The notes beneath the pieces were generated by a model that saw nothing but the letters and a program-made list of their open reading frames with translations, had not been told where the DNA came from and ran no database searches. DNA of 64,000 bases from Psychrobacillus sp042944905 (GTDB lineage: Bacteria; Bacillota; Bacilli; Bacillales_A; Planococcaceae), in the NCBI RefSeq assembly GCF_042944905.1, contig NZ_CP168496.1, positions 1,302,001 through 1,366,000 on the forward strand, read 5' to 3'. Positions 53,580-62,556 of this stretch are shown piece by piece. Each line of letters opens with the position of its first letter. Within the stretch, counting starts at the first letter, position 1. The position numbers and the translations under genes were made by a program.

Positions 53580-53978
53580 ATGAGCTTTAAGATTGCCATA
53601 CTTGTATGTTTAATTTTAATGGGGATAATAACTTGTATTACCTACTATCTAGCAAAAAAGGTATCTAATAGCCTAATGAAATATATCCCTGTGTTTTCAT
53701 TTGCAATTGGTGCGCTCTTTTTTTTCCTCAAACTCAACTATATTTCTTATAAGCCAAATTCCATTGACGGCATTTTAGATATGATTGCATTTATTATCCT
53801 TATAATTTTAGGTAGTATTGCTTTTATAGAAGCGGTCATAATTGATGTTGTAGAAAATAGTAAATTATTTAGGAAAAGCTATTTGACTGTAAGAAAGGCA
53901 ATGAAATTAGTAGATGTAAATAAAGCATTTAAGATTAAAATGCCAAGTGATTTTGTTAAGAAAATTAGAGGACTATAA
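53580..53978 (+). CDS. Hypothetical membrane protein (132 aa)
   Basis: A 132-aa protein with three hydrophobic helices (IAILVCLILMGIITCITYYL, YIPVFSFAIGALFFFLKL, GILDMIAFIILIILGSIAFI) and a basic cytosolic tail (RKSYLTVRKAMKLVDVNKAF, MPSDFVKKIRGL). AAGGAAAGAGGTG precedes the ATG. It has the general shape of YesK-type small membrane proteins but no motif that fixes a family. Confidence 0.6.
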   Translation: MSFKIAILVCLILMGIITCITYYLAKKVSNSLMKYIPVFSFAIGALFFFLKLNYISYKPNSIDGILDMIAFIILIILGSIAFIEAVIIDVVENSKLFRKSYLTVRKAMKLVDVNKAFKIKMPSDFVKKIRGL

Positions 53979-54017
53979 TTAGAGGAATACTTATTTATTT
54001 GTTAAAAGGAACAGAGG

Positions 54018-54051
54018 GGATGGGAGTGACGCAGATGCTCCTATCCTTTTT
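54018..54051 (+). terminator. Terminator after the 132-aa membrane protein gene
   Basis: The stem GGATGGGAG/CTCCTATCC (one wobble) with an 11-nt loop is followed by TTTTT. Confidence 0.75.
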
Positions 54052-54709
54052 GTCATTATCTCGATTAAGTTGTAGCTGAAAGTGCAGTCCAAAAGCGGCC
54101 GGAGAACCATAAAGATAGATAGGTTGCTCATAGGTGGTGGCTCACTTCCGTATGAAATAGAGGAAGGCAGACTAAGTTCCCAGCATCGTACGGAAACGTC
54201 TGCATGACCCACATTAGTCGTAGTAATATTGTCATTAAACCATAAAAAATCGCCCATCTTTGAGTTCATGCTCGGACGGGTTATCCATAAGCTTACAGCC
54301 GACCTCCTTGAGGGAACCTGCTATTATATTTGACGGCACATGACAGGATGAAAGGTACCAGGTTTTCAATGAAATCTGAATTGCACTAGAACCAGGCACC
54401 ATTCACTATGGGAGTGACGCGTACATTCTCGTCCCCTTTAGCTGGATTGGCTCTTTTTATTACCTCAACTATCTTAATATCGCTGTGTTAGGAACAATTC
54501 AGAATAGTGTCCAAGTTGTGCGTGACACAGGGAACACTTACTAAATACATGATTTACTTGCCGTTTTATAGTGGATTTTTTTCAGGGGGTTAGTACCAAT
54601 ACATGATATAATTGGGTAAGGAAGATACCCTAGCCAAAAAAATACGCTAAAAAAGGAGGCACGGATAAGTTTCTGGAAGGGGATTACAAAGAAAAGGAAG
54701 TTATCTAGG
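54052..54709. other. Gene-less region with relic repeats
   Basis: It is richer in G+C than its neighbours. TTCCGTATG at 54147-54155 pairs with CATCGTACGGAA at 54184-54195 as an imperfect hairpin. The tract GGGAGTGACGC of the preceding terminator recurs at 54411-54421. An imperfect hairpin GGTACCAGGTT/AACCAGGCACC at 54354-54401 belongs to the GGTGCC family seen at 56268 and 58761. Minus-strand frames here (for example 53991-54269) have no start signal and look non-coding. It is probably remnants of an old mobile element. Confidence 0.35.
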
Positions 54710-56263
54710 ATGAAAAGAAATCTTTTTAAAGCTATATTATCAGTTGCAATATCACTCATTTTACTTATTTCAATACCACCTTTACAAGTGAAAGGAGAAA
54801 GCCTAACGCCGCCTAAAAATGAGATGCGTGCAGCTTGGATTGCAACCGTTCAAAATGTTGATATGAAATCTGGAATGAATGTAACTCAATATACAGCTTG
54901 GGTACGGCAAACATTAGATCAATTGAAAGCCAATAAATTCAATGCAGTCATTTATCAAGTAAAACCAACAAATGATGCGTTATATCCCTCCAAGTTGGCA
55001 CCTTGGTCATCCTATATAACTGGGGGAAAACAAGGAAAGAACCCAGGTTATGATCCTTTATTAATCATGCTTAATGAAGCACACAATCGCGGAATGGAGC
55101 TTCATGCATGGATCAACCCTTATCGAGTAACCATGCCGGGCCAATCATTAGCAAGTCTTGCGCCTACTAATGTAGCTCGCACAAATCCTAGCTGGGTAGT
55201 TAAATATGGGAAGCAATACTATTTAAACCCTGGTCTTCCTGAAGTGCAAAATTATTTAATTTCTACAGTGAAAGAGTTAGTAGCTAATTATGATATTGAT
55301 GCCGTTCATATGGATGATTACTTTTATCCTTATAAAATAAAAAATGAAGTTTTTCCTGATCAAGCAACATTCAAAAAATATGGCAAGTCGTTCAAAAAAG
55401 TGGACGATTGGCGCCGAAATAATGTAAATCAACTTGTCAAAAAAATATATTCATCTATTAAAACGACTAAACCAGATGTCCAATTTGGAATTTCACCATT
55501 TGGGGTGTGGCGTAATCAATCAGTGGACCCTACTGGAAGCAACACCCGGGCTAGCGTATCTAATTATGATGACTTATATGCAGACACAAGACAATGGATG
55601 AAAGACGGTAGCATCGATTATATTACGCCACAAATCTACTGGTCTAAAACATTATCTGTAGCTAAATATTCCACTCTATTAGACTGGTGGAGTAATGAAG
55701 TGCAAACGTATGCCAACGTGCATCCCGTTAATCTCTATATTGGTGTCGCTGATTATAAAGTCGCCCTTGACTCCGATAAAGCATGGCAAAATAAAATGGA
55801 GTTACCAAATCAAGTAATCGCTAACAGAGCAAACCAAATTGCGATGGGTCAAATGCACTTTTCATTAAAAAGCATTCAAAAAAATCCGCTTGGTTATGCA
55901 ACAATCCTTAAACAACAGCTTTATAATTATACCGCTTTAACTCCAGCAATTTCATGGAACAACGCTGATCAACCATTAGCGCCAACTTCAGTTCAATGTA
56001 TCAAGGATGCAGCTGGTATAAAGTTAGTCATTAATGATCAAAATAATGAACAACCAAGAAAATATGTGATTTATCGCTTTGAAGGAAAAGACGTCGGAGA
56101 GTATCAAAATCCTCTAAACATAGTAGATGTTGTCTATAATTCAAAAGGGAATACGGTATTTTTAGATAAGACAGCAAACCCAAACAAACAATATACATAT
56201 GGAATTACTTCTTTATCAGCAACTGGTGTTGAGAGTATGGATGCATATATTGTAACAGAATGA
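54710..56263 (+). CDS. Secreted glycoside hydrolase-like protein, GHL10 (DUF187) type
   Basis: A 517-aa protein with signal peptide (FKAILSVAISLILLISIPPL, cleavage near residue 28, GES). The TIM-barrel GHL10 domain covers about 35-390: MRAAWIATVQNVDMKSG, NAVIYQVKPTNDALYPS, ELHAWINPYRVTMPG, the acidic motif DIDAVHMDDYFYPY and GSIDYITPQIYWS. A C-terminal Fn3-like domain (about 415-515) ends it. Such proteins act on peptidoglycan or other exported glycans. Weak GGAAGTT-like sequence precedes the ATG. It is alone between terminators. Confidence 0.88.
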   Translation: MKRNLFKAILSVAISLILLISIPPLQVKGESLTPPKNEMRAAWIATVQNVDMKSGMNVTQYTAWVRQTLDQLKANKFNAVIYQVKPTNDALYPSKLAPWSSYITGGKQGKNPGYDPLLIMLNEAHNRGMELHAWINPYRVTMPGQSLASLAPTNVARTNPSWVVKYGKQYYLNPGLPEVQNYLISTVKELVANYDIDAVHMDDYFYPYKIKNEVFPDQATFKKYGKSFKKVDDWRRNNVNQLVKKIYSSIKTTKPDVQFGISPFGVWRNQSVDPTGSNTRASVSNYDDLYADTRQWMKDGSIDYITPQIYWSKTLSVAKYSTLLDWWSNEVQTYANVHPVNLYIGVADYKVALDSDKAWQNKMELPNQVIANRANQIAMGQMHFSLKSIQKNPLGYATILKQQLYNYTALTPAISWNNADQPLAPTSVQCIKDAAGIKLVINDQNNEQPRKYVIYRFEGKDVGEYQNPLNIVDVVYNSKGNTVFLDKTANPNKQYTYGITSLSATGVESMDAYIVTE

Positions 56264-56267
56264 ATTA

Positions 56268-56318
56268 AAGTTGCCAGGAACCAACGCTATTTTGAATAGT
56301 TTTAGTTCCTGGCAACTT
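56268..56318. terminator. Bidirectional terminator, GGTGCC-like hairpin family
   Basis: A perfect 14-bp stem AAGTTGCCAGGAAC/GTTCCTGGCAACTT (56268-56281 with 56305-56318) between convergent genes; its 3' arm overlaps the stop of the LysR gene. Confidence 0.85.
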
Positions 56319-57222
56319 AATTAAAATTTGGATGAATGTATTCCATAAATTTTTTTGCTATCCCTTGATGGACATTCTTATTCGAGACGATGCAGCCGAA
56401 TAAATTATCAGAAGAAAACTTGGTGTTAATCAAAGGGATGGGGATAATCCGTCCGGTTTCGATGTAGGGGTCATCGATTAAGACATAACTAGATAATAAT
56501 CCAATGGCCAGACCTTCTGATACGGTTTTTTTAATCACTTCAGAATTAGAGGTTTGGAAAAGAACATTCATTAGATTGTGACTCTTTTCGAAGGAGTGAA
56601 TATAGTCTTCCCAAAATTGACTGGAATAGATGACAATTGGACTATCTGTCAAATCATGCAAAGTTAAATCTTTTTGGAGTGCAAGAGGGGAGTTTTTAGA
56701 AACAATGACTTTAATATCAGCATTATAATCAAGCTTTTTAAAGATAAAATGGTCAGGCAGATTGTCTTCAATCGACTTTTTTACAGAGATAAATCCTAAG
56801 TCTATCGTATGTTGCTTAACCTTCTCAATAATTCTTTTGCTTTCCATTTCGATAACCATGATTTTTATGTGAGGGAAATCCTTTTTAAATAAAGAAAGAA
56901 TCTTCGGCAAAAAAGTCATAAAACCTGGTATCGCAGCAATTTTTAACTCTCCTTTAAAAGCAGTAGTGAAGGCTTGTGCTTCTTCTTTAATCCTCTCGAT
57001 ATTATCAACGATTTTTAGGGCATTATTAATAATTCCTTTTCCTTCTTCTGTCGGTTTAGTGCCAAATCTTGATCTTTTGAATAATCGAATCCCTAATTCC
57101 TTTTCCAGTAACGAAATGGATTGGCTTATTGCTGATTGTGAAACATGAAGATTTTGTGCCGCTATGGAGATAGATTGTGTATGGATGATCTCTTTTATGT
57201 ACTCCATCTGTTCTAAGTTCAT
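56317..57222 (-). CDS. LysR-family transcriptional regulator (divergent to MFS efflux gene)
   Basis: A 301-aa LysR protein: helix-turn-helix (IIHTQSISIAAQNLHVSQSA, SLLEKELGIRLFKRSRFGTK) and effector domain (GELKIAAIPGFMTFLPKILS). It is divergent from the DHA2-type exporter gene, with a 120-bp AT-rich gap containing T-N11-A-type inverted elements, so it probably controls the exporter. The effector is unknown. Confidence 0.9.
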   Translation of the reverse strand: MNLEQMEYIKEIIHTQSISIAAQNLHVSQSAISQSISLLEKELGIRLFKRSRFGTKPTEEGKGIINNALKIVDNIERIKEEAQAFTTAFKGELKIAAIPGFMTFLPKILSLFKKDFPHIKIMVIEMESKRIIEKVKQHTIDLGFISVKKSIEDNLPDHFIFKKLDYNADIKVIVSKNSPLALQKDLTLHDLTDSPIVIYSSQFWEDYIHSFEKSHNLMNVLFQTSNSEVIKKTVSEGLAIGLLSSYVLIDDPYIETGRIIPIPLINTKFSSDNLFGCIVSNKNVHQGIAKKFMEYIHPNFN

Positions 57223-57342
57223 AAATGCCTCCTGCTTTTTTATATCACTTTTACTTATATTAATATTAAATATAGTAATTTTACATTAGTATTATTTATA
57301 CGTAAACTTATAAAAGAAAATAATTTTAAAAGGATGTAAAAA

Positions 57343-58791
57343 TTGGCACACATTAAAAAGGGAAGAGATTCATTTGCATTTACTATATTAGCTATCTTTT
57401 TGGGGAATTTCTTAGCACTTGTTAATTCGGGAACAGTAAACGTTGCACTCCCGTCGATTATGAGGGAACTTCATACAAATATTAATATGGTTCAATGGTT
57501 AGTGACAGGGTTTATGCTAGCAATTGGCACCATTTCTCCAGTTGCAAGCTATTTAGGAAATAAGTTTGGTTATAAAAGGATATATGTTACTGCTTTGATT
57601 GGCTTAACTGTCTTTTCTGCCCTTTGCGGCTTTTCTGGAAACATTAATTTATTAATACTATTTCGGATTTTACAAGGATTATGTGCAGGAATCATTCAAA
57701 TTTCCACTATGACGATTATTATTCAGTCTGTTAATAAAGAAAAACAAGCGATGGCCATCAGCTTATGGAGTATATCCATTATGATTGCTCCTGCAATTGG
57801 TCCAACATTAGGTGGGGTAATCACCAGTTTTTATGGTTGGAAGGCATTGTTTTTTTCAAATGTACCAATTGGAGTCATTGCAATTCTATGTGCAATTTTG
57901 TTTTTACCTGCCCTTAAAGCATCAAAAACCGTATCACTTGATAAAATTGGCTTGCTTACAGTTGTAATTGGGAATGTATCTTTATTACTGTATTTTACCG
58001 AAGGGTCTACCTTAGGATGGCTTTCTATTCCTGCTCTAGTTTTGTTCTTGGTAGGCATTATAGGTATAGCTGCTTTTATATGGAGAGAACTGACGGTAAA
58101 GGAACCGCTATTGAATTTAAGGGTTTTTAAATATTCTAGATATACTTTAGGAACCATTTTAAACTGTTTTATTTCCGTTGGTTTATATTCAACAGTCTTT
58201 CTACTTCCATTAGTGATGGAAGAAGCTCGGGGCTTTTCATCGTTAACTGTCGGTATTATTATGCTTCCTGGAGCATTAGTCATGATTGTTGTAACTATAA
58301 TATCGGGGAAATTACAAGAAAAAATAGAGCCTTTTTGGTTTATCATCACAGGTGTATTTTTAGTGACGATTGCCACTTGGGGATTCAGTCAATTAAAGAT
58401 GAACTCCTCTGCTAGCTATATTCTTTTTTTAATGATGATTCGTTATATAGGTTTAGGTTTGGCAAGTTCTATCGTTACAAGTCTTTCGATGAGTGTGATT
58501 CCAACTGAACATGCAGGTCATGCATCATCCATATCAAATTGGCTTAAACAAGCCATATCTGCCTTGTCTATTGCTATTTTTAGCTCAATTCTAGCAATCA
58601 GGACACAAACACATGCTTCCGAATTAAATGGAAAAATAGCAGGGAAAGCATTAAAGGAAACGGCCTTTCTATTTGCGACGAACGATACGTTCCTTTTCGC
58701 AACAATCATCCTTGCATTTTCCGTTCCATTATCACTTTTTTTGAAAAAAAGAAAAACAAAAGGTGCCAAGAACCAACACGATTCCGAATAG
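57343..58791 (+). CDS. MFS multidrug transporter, DHA2 (EmrB/QacA) type, 14 helices
   Basis: A 482-aa drug/H+ antiporter. Motif A-like LGNKFGYKRIYVTALIGL after TM2, motif D1-like LVNSGTVNVALPSIMRELH in TM1 and motif C-like SIMIAPAIGPTLGGVITSFY in TM5 identify DHA2. About 14 helices are present. The start is TTG 57343 with AAGGATG upstream; no ATG is near. Divergent from a LysR gene. The last 30 bases overlap a terminator hairpin. Confidence 0.92.
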   Translation: MAHIKKGRDSFAFTILAIFLGNFLALVNSGTVNVALPSIMRELHTNINMVQWLVTGFMLAIGTISPVASYLGNKFGYKRIYVTALIGLTVFSALCGFSGNINLLILFRILQGLCAGIIQISTMTIIIQSVNKEKQAMAISLWSISIMIAPAIGPTLGGVITSFYGWKALFFSNVPIGVIAILCAILFLPALKASKTVSLDKIGLLTVVIGNVSLLLYFTEGSTLGWLSIPALVLFLVGIIGIAAFIWRELTVKEPLLNLRVFKYSRYTLGTILNCFISVGLYSTVFLLPLVMEEARGFSSLTVGIIMLPGALVMIVVTIISGKLQEKIEPFWFIITGVFLVTIATWGFSQLKMNSSASYILFLMMIRYIGLGLASSIVTSLSMSVIPTEHAGHASSISNWLKQAISALSIAIFSSILAIRTQTHASELNGKIAGKALKETAFLFATNDTFLFATIILAFSVPLSLFLKKRKTKGAKNQHDSE

Positions 58792-58809
58792 TGTTGGTTC
58801 CTGGCACCT
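58761..58809. terminator. Bidirectional terminator, GGTGCC hairpin family
   Basis: The stem AGGTGCCAAGAACCAACAC/GTGTTGGTTCCTGGCACCT (18 of 19 pairs) overlaps the 3' end of the MFS gene and lies before the convergent LysM gene. Its sequence is close to the hairpin at 56268-56318. Confidence 0.88.
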
Positions 58810-58819
58810 TCATTTATAA

Positions 58820-60010
58820 TCAGCTTAAACGACCAAAACCTGTGAAGTGATTTTCCCAATATGCTCCGTCTATATCGCTAATTTGTACGAAATAACCACT
58901 TGCAGCAATCATTTTGTTATCGCCAATATATATACCGATATGTGAAATCCCGGATTTATATGTATTGCTAAAGAATACCAAGTCTCCAATTTTTGGCTTA
59001 GATATTGGTGTTGATGCATTGTAGAATCCTGCTGCTGATAAACGAGAAGTTGAAATACCTGCTTTATTATAAACATAAGTAATAAAACCTGAGCAGTCAA
59101 AGCCACTTGGTGATGCTCCATCGAAAACATATTTTGCGCCTAAATATTGTTTTGCAACTGAAACAATATTATTACCAACTGAAGAACTAGTTGACGTTGA
59201 TGTTGACGGTGACGTAGATGTTGTTGAGCCACTAACAATTAATTTTTGTCCAACTGAGATTGCTGTAGAAGTTAAATTATTTAATTCCATTATTGTTTTA
59301 GACGAAATGCCATATTGACTACCAATTTTAGATAATGAATCGCCTGATTTTACTATATATGTAGTTGTACTACTTGTATTAGATGAATTCGATTCTGAAT
59401 TTGTTGTTGAAGACGTAGAACCTTTAACTACTAGTTTCTGTCCAATATGTATTAGAGTTGAAGATAAATTATTCCATTCCATTAATGTTTTAGATGAAAC
59501 ACCATACTGACTACCGATTTTAGATAATGAATCTCCTGATTTTACTGTATATGTAGATGTAGATGTATTACTTGAATCAGATGAATTCGATGTTGAATTA
59601 GTTATTGAAGTCGTAGAACTTTTAACTACTAGTTTCTGTCCAATTCGTATTAGAGTCGAAGATAAATTATTCCATTCCATTAATGTTTTAGATGAAACAC
59701 CATACTGGCTACCGATTTTAGATAATGAGTCGCCTAATTTTACTGTATATGTAGTCGTAGAACTTGGAGATGAAGTAGTAGATGATTGATTTTCACTGAT
59801 AATTAATTGTTGTCCAGGAAAAATTAAAGTAGATGATAATTTGTTTGTATTCATAATTGTTTTATATGAAATGTTGAATGCTTTTCCTATTTTATCTAAT
59901 GAATCTCCTGATTTTACTGTATATGTAGCTGCTGAAGCTTGTCCAACAGATGTTAATAAGACGGTTGTCCCTACTGTTACCGCTGCTAGCTTTGAAGACC
60001 ATTTATTCAT
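58820..60010 (-). CDS. Cell-wall endopeptidase: four LysM domains and NlpC/P60 (LytE/LytF/CwlS-like)
   Basis: A 396-aa secreted DL-endopeptidase. Signal peptide (residues 1-28, to ASA) is followed by four LysM domains (about 29-70, 86-130, 154-198, 218-262) with YTVKSGDSLSKIGSQYG-type openings, joined by Ser/Thr/Asn linkers. The C-terminal NlpC/P60 domain (about 278-396) has catalytic Cys306 in GFDCSGFITYVYN and His357 in ISHIGIYIGD; Gln376 may be the third polar residue. It cleaves D-gamma-glutamyl-meso-DAP bonds for cell separation. Domains 2 and 3 are almost identical, a recent internal duplication. AAGGAGA precedes the ATG; 22-bp repeats lie upstream. Confidence 0.95.
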   Translation of the reverse strand: MNKWSSKLAAVTVGTTVLLTSVGQASAATYTVKSGDSLDKIGKAFNISYKTIMNTNKLSSTLIFPGQQLIISENQSSTTSSPSSTTTYTVKLGDSLSKIGSQYGVSSKTLMEWNNLSSTLIRIGQKLVVKSSTTSITNSTSNSSDSSNTSTSTYTVKSGDSLSKIGSQYGVSSKTLMEWNNLSSTLIHIGQKLVVKGSTSSTTNSESNSSNTSSTTTYIVKSGDSLSKIGSQYGISSKTIMELNNLTSTAISVGQKLIVSGSTTSTSPSTSTSTSSSVGNNIVSVAKQYLGAKYVFDGASPSGFDCSGFITYVYNKAGISTSRLSAAGFYNASTPISKPKIGDLVFFSNTYKSGISHIGIYIGDNKMIAASGYFVQISDIDGAYWENHFTGFGRLS

Positions 60011-60065
60011 AATATTATATTCTCCTTAATAACTTTTAACTGCCAGGTAATATAATATCATTGTG

Positions 60066-60141
60066 ATATAACAATTTAGTATCAAAAATATAACAAGTTA
60101 GTATCAAGAGTATGACAAATTAATATCAAAAATATAACAAA
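60066..60141 (-). promoter_or_regulatory. 22-bp tandem repeats upstream of the LysM endopeptidase gene, WalR-box-like
   Basis: About 3.5 copies of a 22-bp unit (ATATAACAATTTAGTATCAA plus two bases) run from 60066 to 60141. On the gene strand each unit contains TGTTAT-N5-TGATAC, half-sites 11 bp apart, close to the WalR pattern TGTWAH-N5-TGTWAH (one mismatch in the second half). Location is 56-131 bp upstream of the start codon. Confidence 0.55.
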
Positions 60142-60404
60142 AACAATTCCCTTGTAACATTTTAAATTTTTTAAATAATTAAATATTCCTGCAACACGAT
60201 AGAGTGGTAACACAATTGTAATAGAATTAACAACTATTGCCCTGATCTTTGGCTTAGACAGTAATTTTTGAGTGATAGGAAATTTAAAAGTAACAGCCGA
60301 ATTGATCCGCAATTGATACTCTAGTTCCAATGAGTTAATACATTGACTCAAAAAGAATAAAACCTTCTATTTAGAGCAAATTAGACTCTAGGAGGTGAAT
60401 ATCC

Positions 60405-60593
60405 ATGAGTAAAAATAGTAATAAGACAAACAATGTTAGAACGCATAATAGTTTTGAGCTGTATAAAAATCCTTCAAATAATCCTGATGAAGAATTTGCT
60501 GAAGAATTAATAGCGATATCTAAAAACAAGGTAACGAAGGAAATTAATAACAATAAACCTAAAAAAAGGATTAAACCAGCACATGAAAGGTGA
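60405..60593 (+). CDS. Small hydrophilic protein (62 aa)
   Basis: A 62-aa, Asn/Lys/Glu-rich protein: MSKNSNKTNNVRTHNSFELY, PSNNPDEEFAEELIAISKNK and a basic tail NNKPKKRIKPAHER. AGGAGGTG lies 9 nt before the ATG, an excellent signal, so it is probably real. Its composition is like small disordered Bacillales proteins, some of them sporulation-linked, but no family is certain. Confidence 0.6.
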   Translation: MSKNSNKTNNVRTHNSFELYKNPSNNPDEEFAEELIAISKNKVTKEINNNKPKKRIKPAHER

Positions 60594-60617
60594 GTGTATT
60601 ATATGCTCACCTCTTTT
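60587..60617 (+). terminator. Terminator at the end of the 62-aa gene
   Basis: The stem AGGTGAG/CTCACCT is followed by CTTTT; it overlaps the stop codon of the small gene. Confidence 0.6.
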
Positions 60618-61050
60618 CCTGGGTTTGTCTTTTCTATTTGGTGTGCCCCGCCTTAATCCTGATTTATTACATATTTACAGAGAAGAATTACGCTATTGCG
60701 CAAAATTGTGGGTTACTAATAATTCTTTTATCAAAGAATTTCAGCGAATTTATGATTTGTTACTTTCGCTACGGGGGATGCTGTGTGAATAGGGTTATTT
60801 CGAACACAATATTGTTTATAGGTATTATTGAATACATAAATATATCTTATATTTTGGAAGTCTATGCTGATAGACAGTCCATATACGGGACTAGGAAAAT
60901 AGAGGGTCATATAAAAGGTATATCGCTTAATATATTATATTAATATATAAATCTCAAACAATTGTTTAAATAAAAAACAATTGTTTATTTTTTTGTTGAC
61001 GATACCTTAAATCATTGTTATGATACTTGTAAATTTAATGTAGAATTATG
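60618..61050. other. Gene-less stretch before the purine riboswitch
   Basis: Two overlapping frames here (60583-60792 and 60590-60943) have no ribosome binding site, disagree in phase and show no motif, so neither is accepted. TTGTTGACGA/TTGTTATGATAC-like promoter elements at 60990-61030 probably start the riboswitch transcript: TTGACG at 60994-60999 and TATGAT at 61019-61024. Confidence 0.45.
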
Positions 61051-61115
61051 TCGTATAATATTGGGGATATGGCCCAAAAGTTTCTACCAAGCCGCCGTAA
61101 AGGGCTTGACTACGA
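61051..61115 (+). promoter_or_regulatory. Purine riboswitch aptamer, guanine type
   Basis: P1 pairs TCGTA with TACGA; P2 TTGGG-GATATGG-CCCAA; the junction TTTCTACC; P3 CAAGCC-...-GGGCTTG. The loops GATATGG and CCGTAA have the kissing sequences of the class. The specificity base in GACTACGA is C, as in guanine/hypoxanthine aptamers, not T as in adenine ones. A terminator follows at 61172-61202 and the target is the nucleoside hydrolase/transporter pair. Confidence 0.95.
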
Positions 61116-61171
61116 GGTGAGTTTTAATTGGAAGAGGGAGTCTCTTTCTTTTATTTACTTATGCCCTAGTC

Positions 61172-61202
61172 AACGCTCCGGTAGATATCGGAGCGTTTTT
61201 TA
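61172..61202 (+). terminator. Expression-platform terminator of the purine riboswitch
   Basis: A perfect 9-bp stem AACGCTCCG/CGGAGCGTT with an 8-nt loop is followed by TTTTTT. It lies 57 bp after the aptamer and about 170 bp before the first gene. Confidence 0.9.
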
Positions 61203-61370
61203 TCGTTTAAGTAATATTTAATTCTAGATTTTATTATGCGAAGTGACACACCAAGCAAGTTTTGTTCGCTTTTAATGTGTAATAAAGTATGCCCCATTCC
61301 AGCGCTTAGAAAAATGTTGGATCGCTTCGTAAAGCAATAAATATATTCAATGTGAAAGGATTGAGAAAAT

Positions 61371-62306
61371 ATGAAAAAGAAAATTTACTTTAATCATGAT
61401 GGCGGCGTGGACGATCTTGTTTCTCTATTTTTATTACTACAAATGGATACCATTGAACTAACGGGTGTATCCGTCATTCCGGCTGATTGTTATTTAGAAC
61501 CTGCTATGTTTGCAAGTCGAAAAATCATTGATCGCTTTGGAAAAGGCTGTCTAGATGTAGCAGAGTCAAATTCTCGCGGAAAAAATCCTTTTCCTAAAGA
61601 TTGGCGTTTGCACGCTTTCTTTGTGGATGCCTTGCCAATATTAAATGAATCCGGAAAGATTGTTACACCAGTAGCGGAGAAACCAGCACATCTTCATATG
61701 ATAGATGCAATTCATGCTTCAGATGAAAAAACTACTCTTTTATTCACGGGTCCACTTACTGATCTTGCTCGTGCACTAGATGAAGACCCTTCAATTGAAG
61801 AAAAAATCGATCGACTCGTATGGATGGGCGGCACATTTCGTGATGTAGGAAATGTAGAAGAGCCCGAACATGATGGGACAGCGGAATGGAATGTGTTTTG
61901 GGACCCTGAAGCAGCTGGTCGAGTATGGAAAAGTAGTATAGAAATTGATTTAGTCGCGCTTGAAAGCACTAGCCAGGTACCTCTTACAGTAGAAATACGT
62001 AATCGTTGGGCATCTGAACGCAAACACCTCGGTGTTGATTTTATTGGTCAATGTTATGCGATGTGCCCGCCGTTGGTTCATTTTACAACAAACTCAACAT
62101 ATTTTTTATGGGATGTCTTAACAACAGCGTTTGTTGGTAATAGTGATCTTGTAAAAGTGAAAAGAATTAATAGTATCGTGCATACAGATGGGCCGAGTCA
62201 AGGGCGTACAGAAGAAAAAGACAATGGTCGCCCAGTAAATGTGGTTTATGATGTAAATTCTAATGCTTTCTTCGATTATATTACTGAATTATCTAAAAAA
62301 GCTTAA
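61371..62306 (+). CDS. Nucleoside hydrolase (IUNH family)
   Basis: A 311-aa ribonucleoside hydrolase that splits nucleosides into base and ribose. The N-terminal Ca-binding motif is FNHDGGVDDLVSLFLLLQ (usual form DxDxGxDD; the first Asp is Asn here), with LTGVSVIPADCYLEP, LLFTGPLTDLARAL and AEWNVFWDPEAAGRVW (NxxxDPEAA) following. The C-terminal His/Asp region reads YFLWDVLTTAF. GAAAGGATTG precedes the ATG. It is the first gene behind a guanine riboswitch, with a nucleoside symporter 250 bp downstream, so it works in purine nucleoside salvage. Confidence 0.92.
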   Translation: MKKKIYFNHDGGVDDLVSLFLLLQMDTIELTGVSVIPADCYLEPAMFASRKIIDRFGKGCLDVAESNSRGKNPFPKDWRLHAFFVDALPILNESGKIVTPVAEKPAHLHMIDAIHASDEKTTLLFTGPLTDLARALDEDPSIEEKIDRLVWMGGTFRDVGNVEEPEHDGTAEWNVFWDPEAAGRVWKSSIEIDLVALESTSQVPLTVEIRNRWASERKHLGVDFIGQCYAMCPPLVHFTTNSTYFLWDVLTTAFVGNSDLVKVKRINSIVHTDGPSQGRTEEKDNGRPVNVVYDVNSNAFFDYITELSKKA

Positions 62307-62556
62307 AGAACATTCGTGTTTGTGAACCATTGATCGTAATACATTTAGAGAGTAGTTCTTAATGTATTGCGATCAATATAAATGATAGTATTTTTTTAGG
62401 AAAAATTATAGTGTTAGTGAGTCAAGTACCAATATTATAAATATAGTTTGCAGAATATTTAGATAATTAATATGTGACTCTAATTTAATATTAAGATTTT
62501 TAAAAAAGGGTTCAGAAAATTTTGTTTCATCACAAAAAGCATTGTTGGAGGAAAAA

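Noticed and set aside
60066..60141. Short CRISPR-like array
   Set aside because: The 22-bp units are contiguous without spacers and lie in a promoter region; no cas genes are present.
60583..60943. Two overlapping frames of 69 and 117 codons
   Set aside because: They overlap in different phases, start inside a terminator and have no ribosome binding site or recognisable motif.
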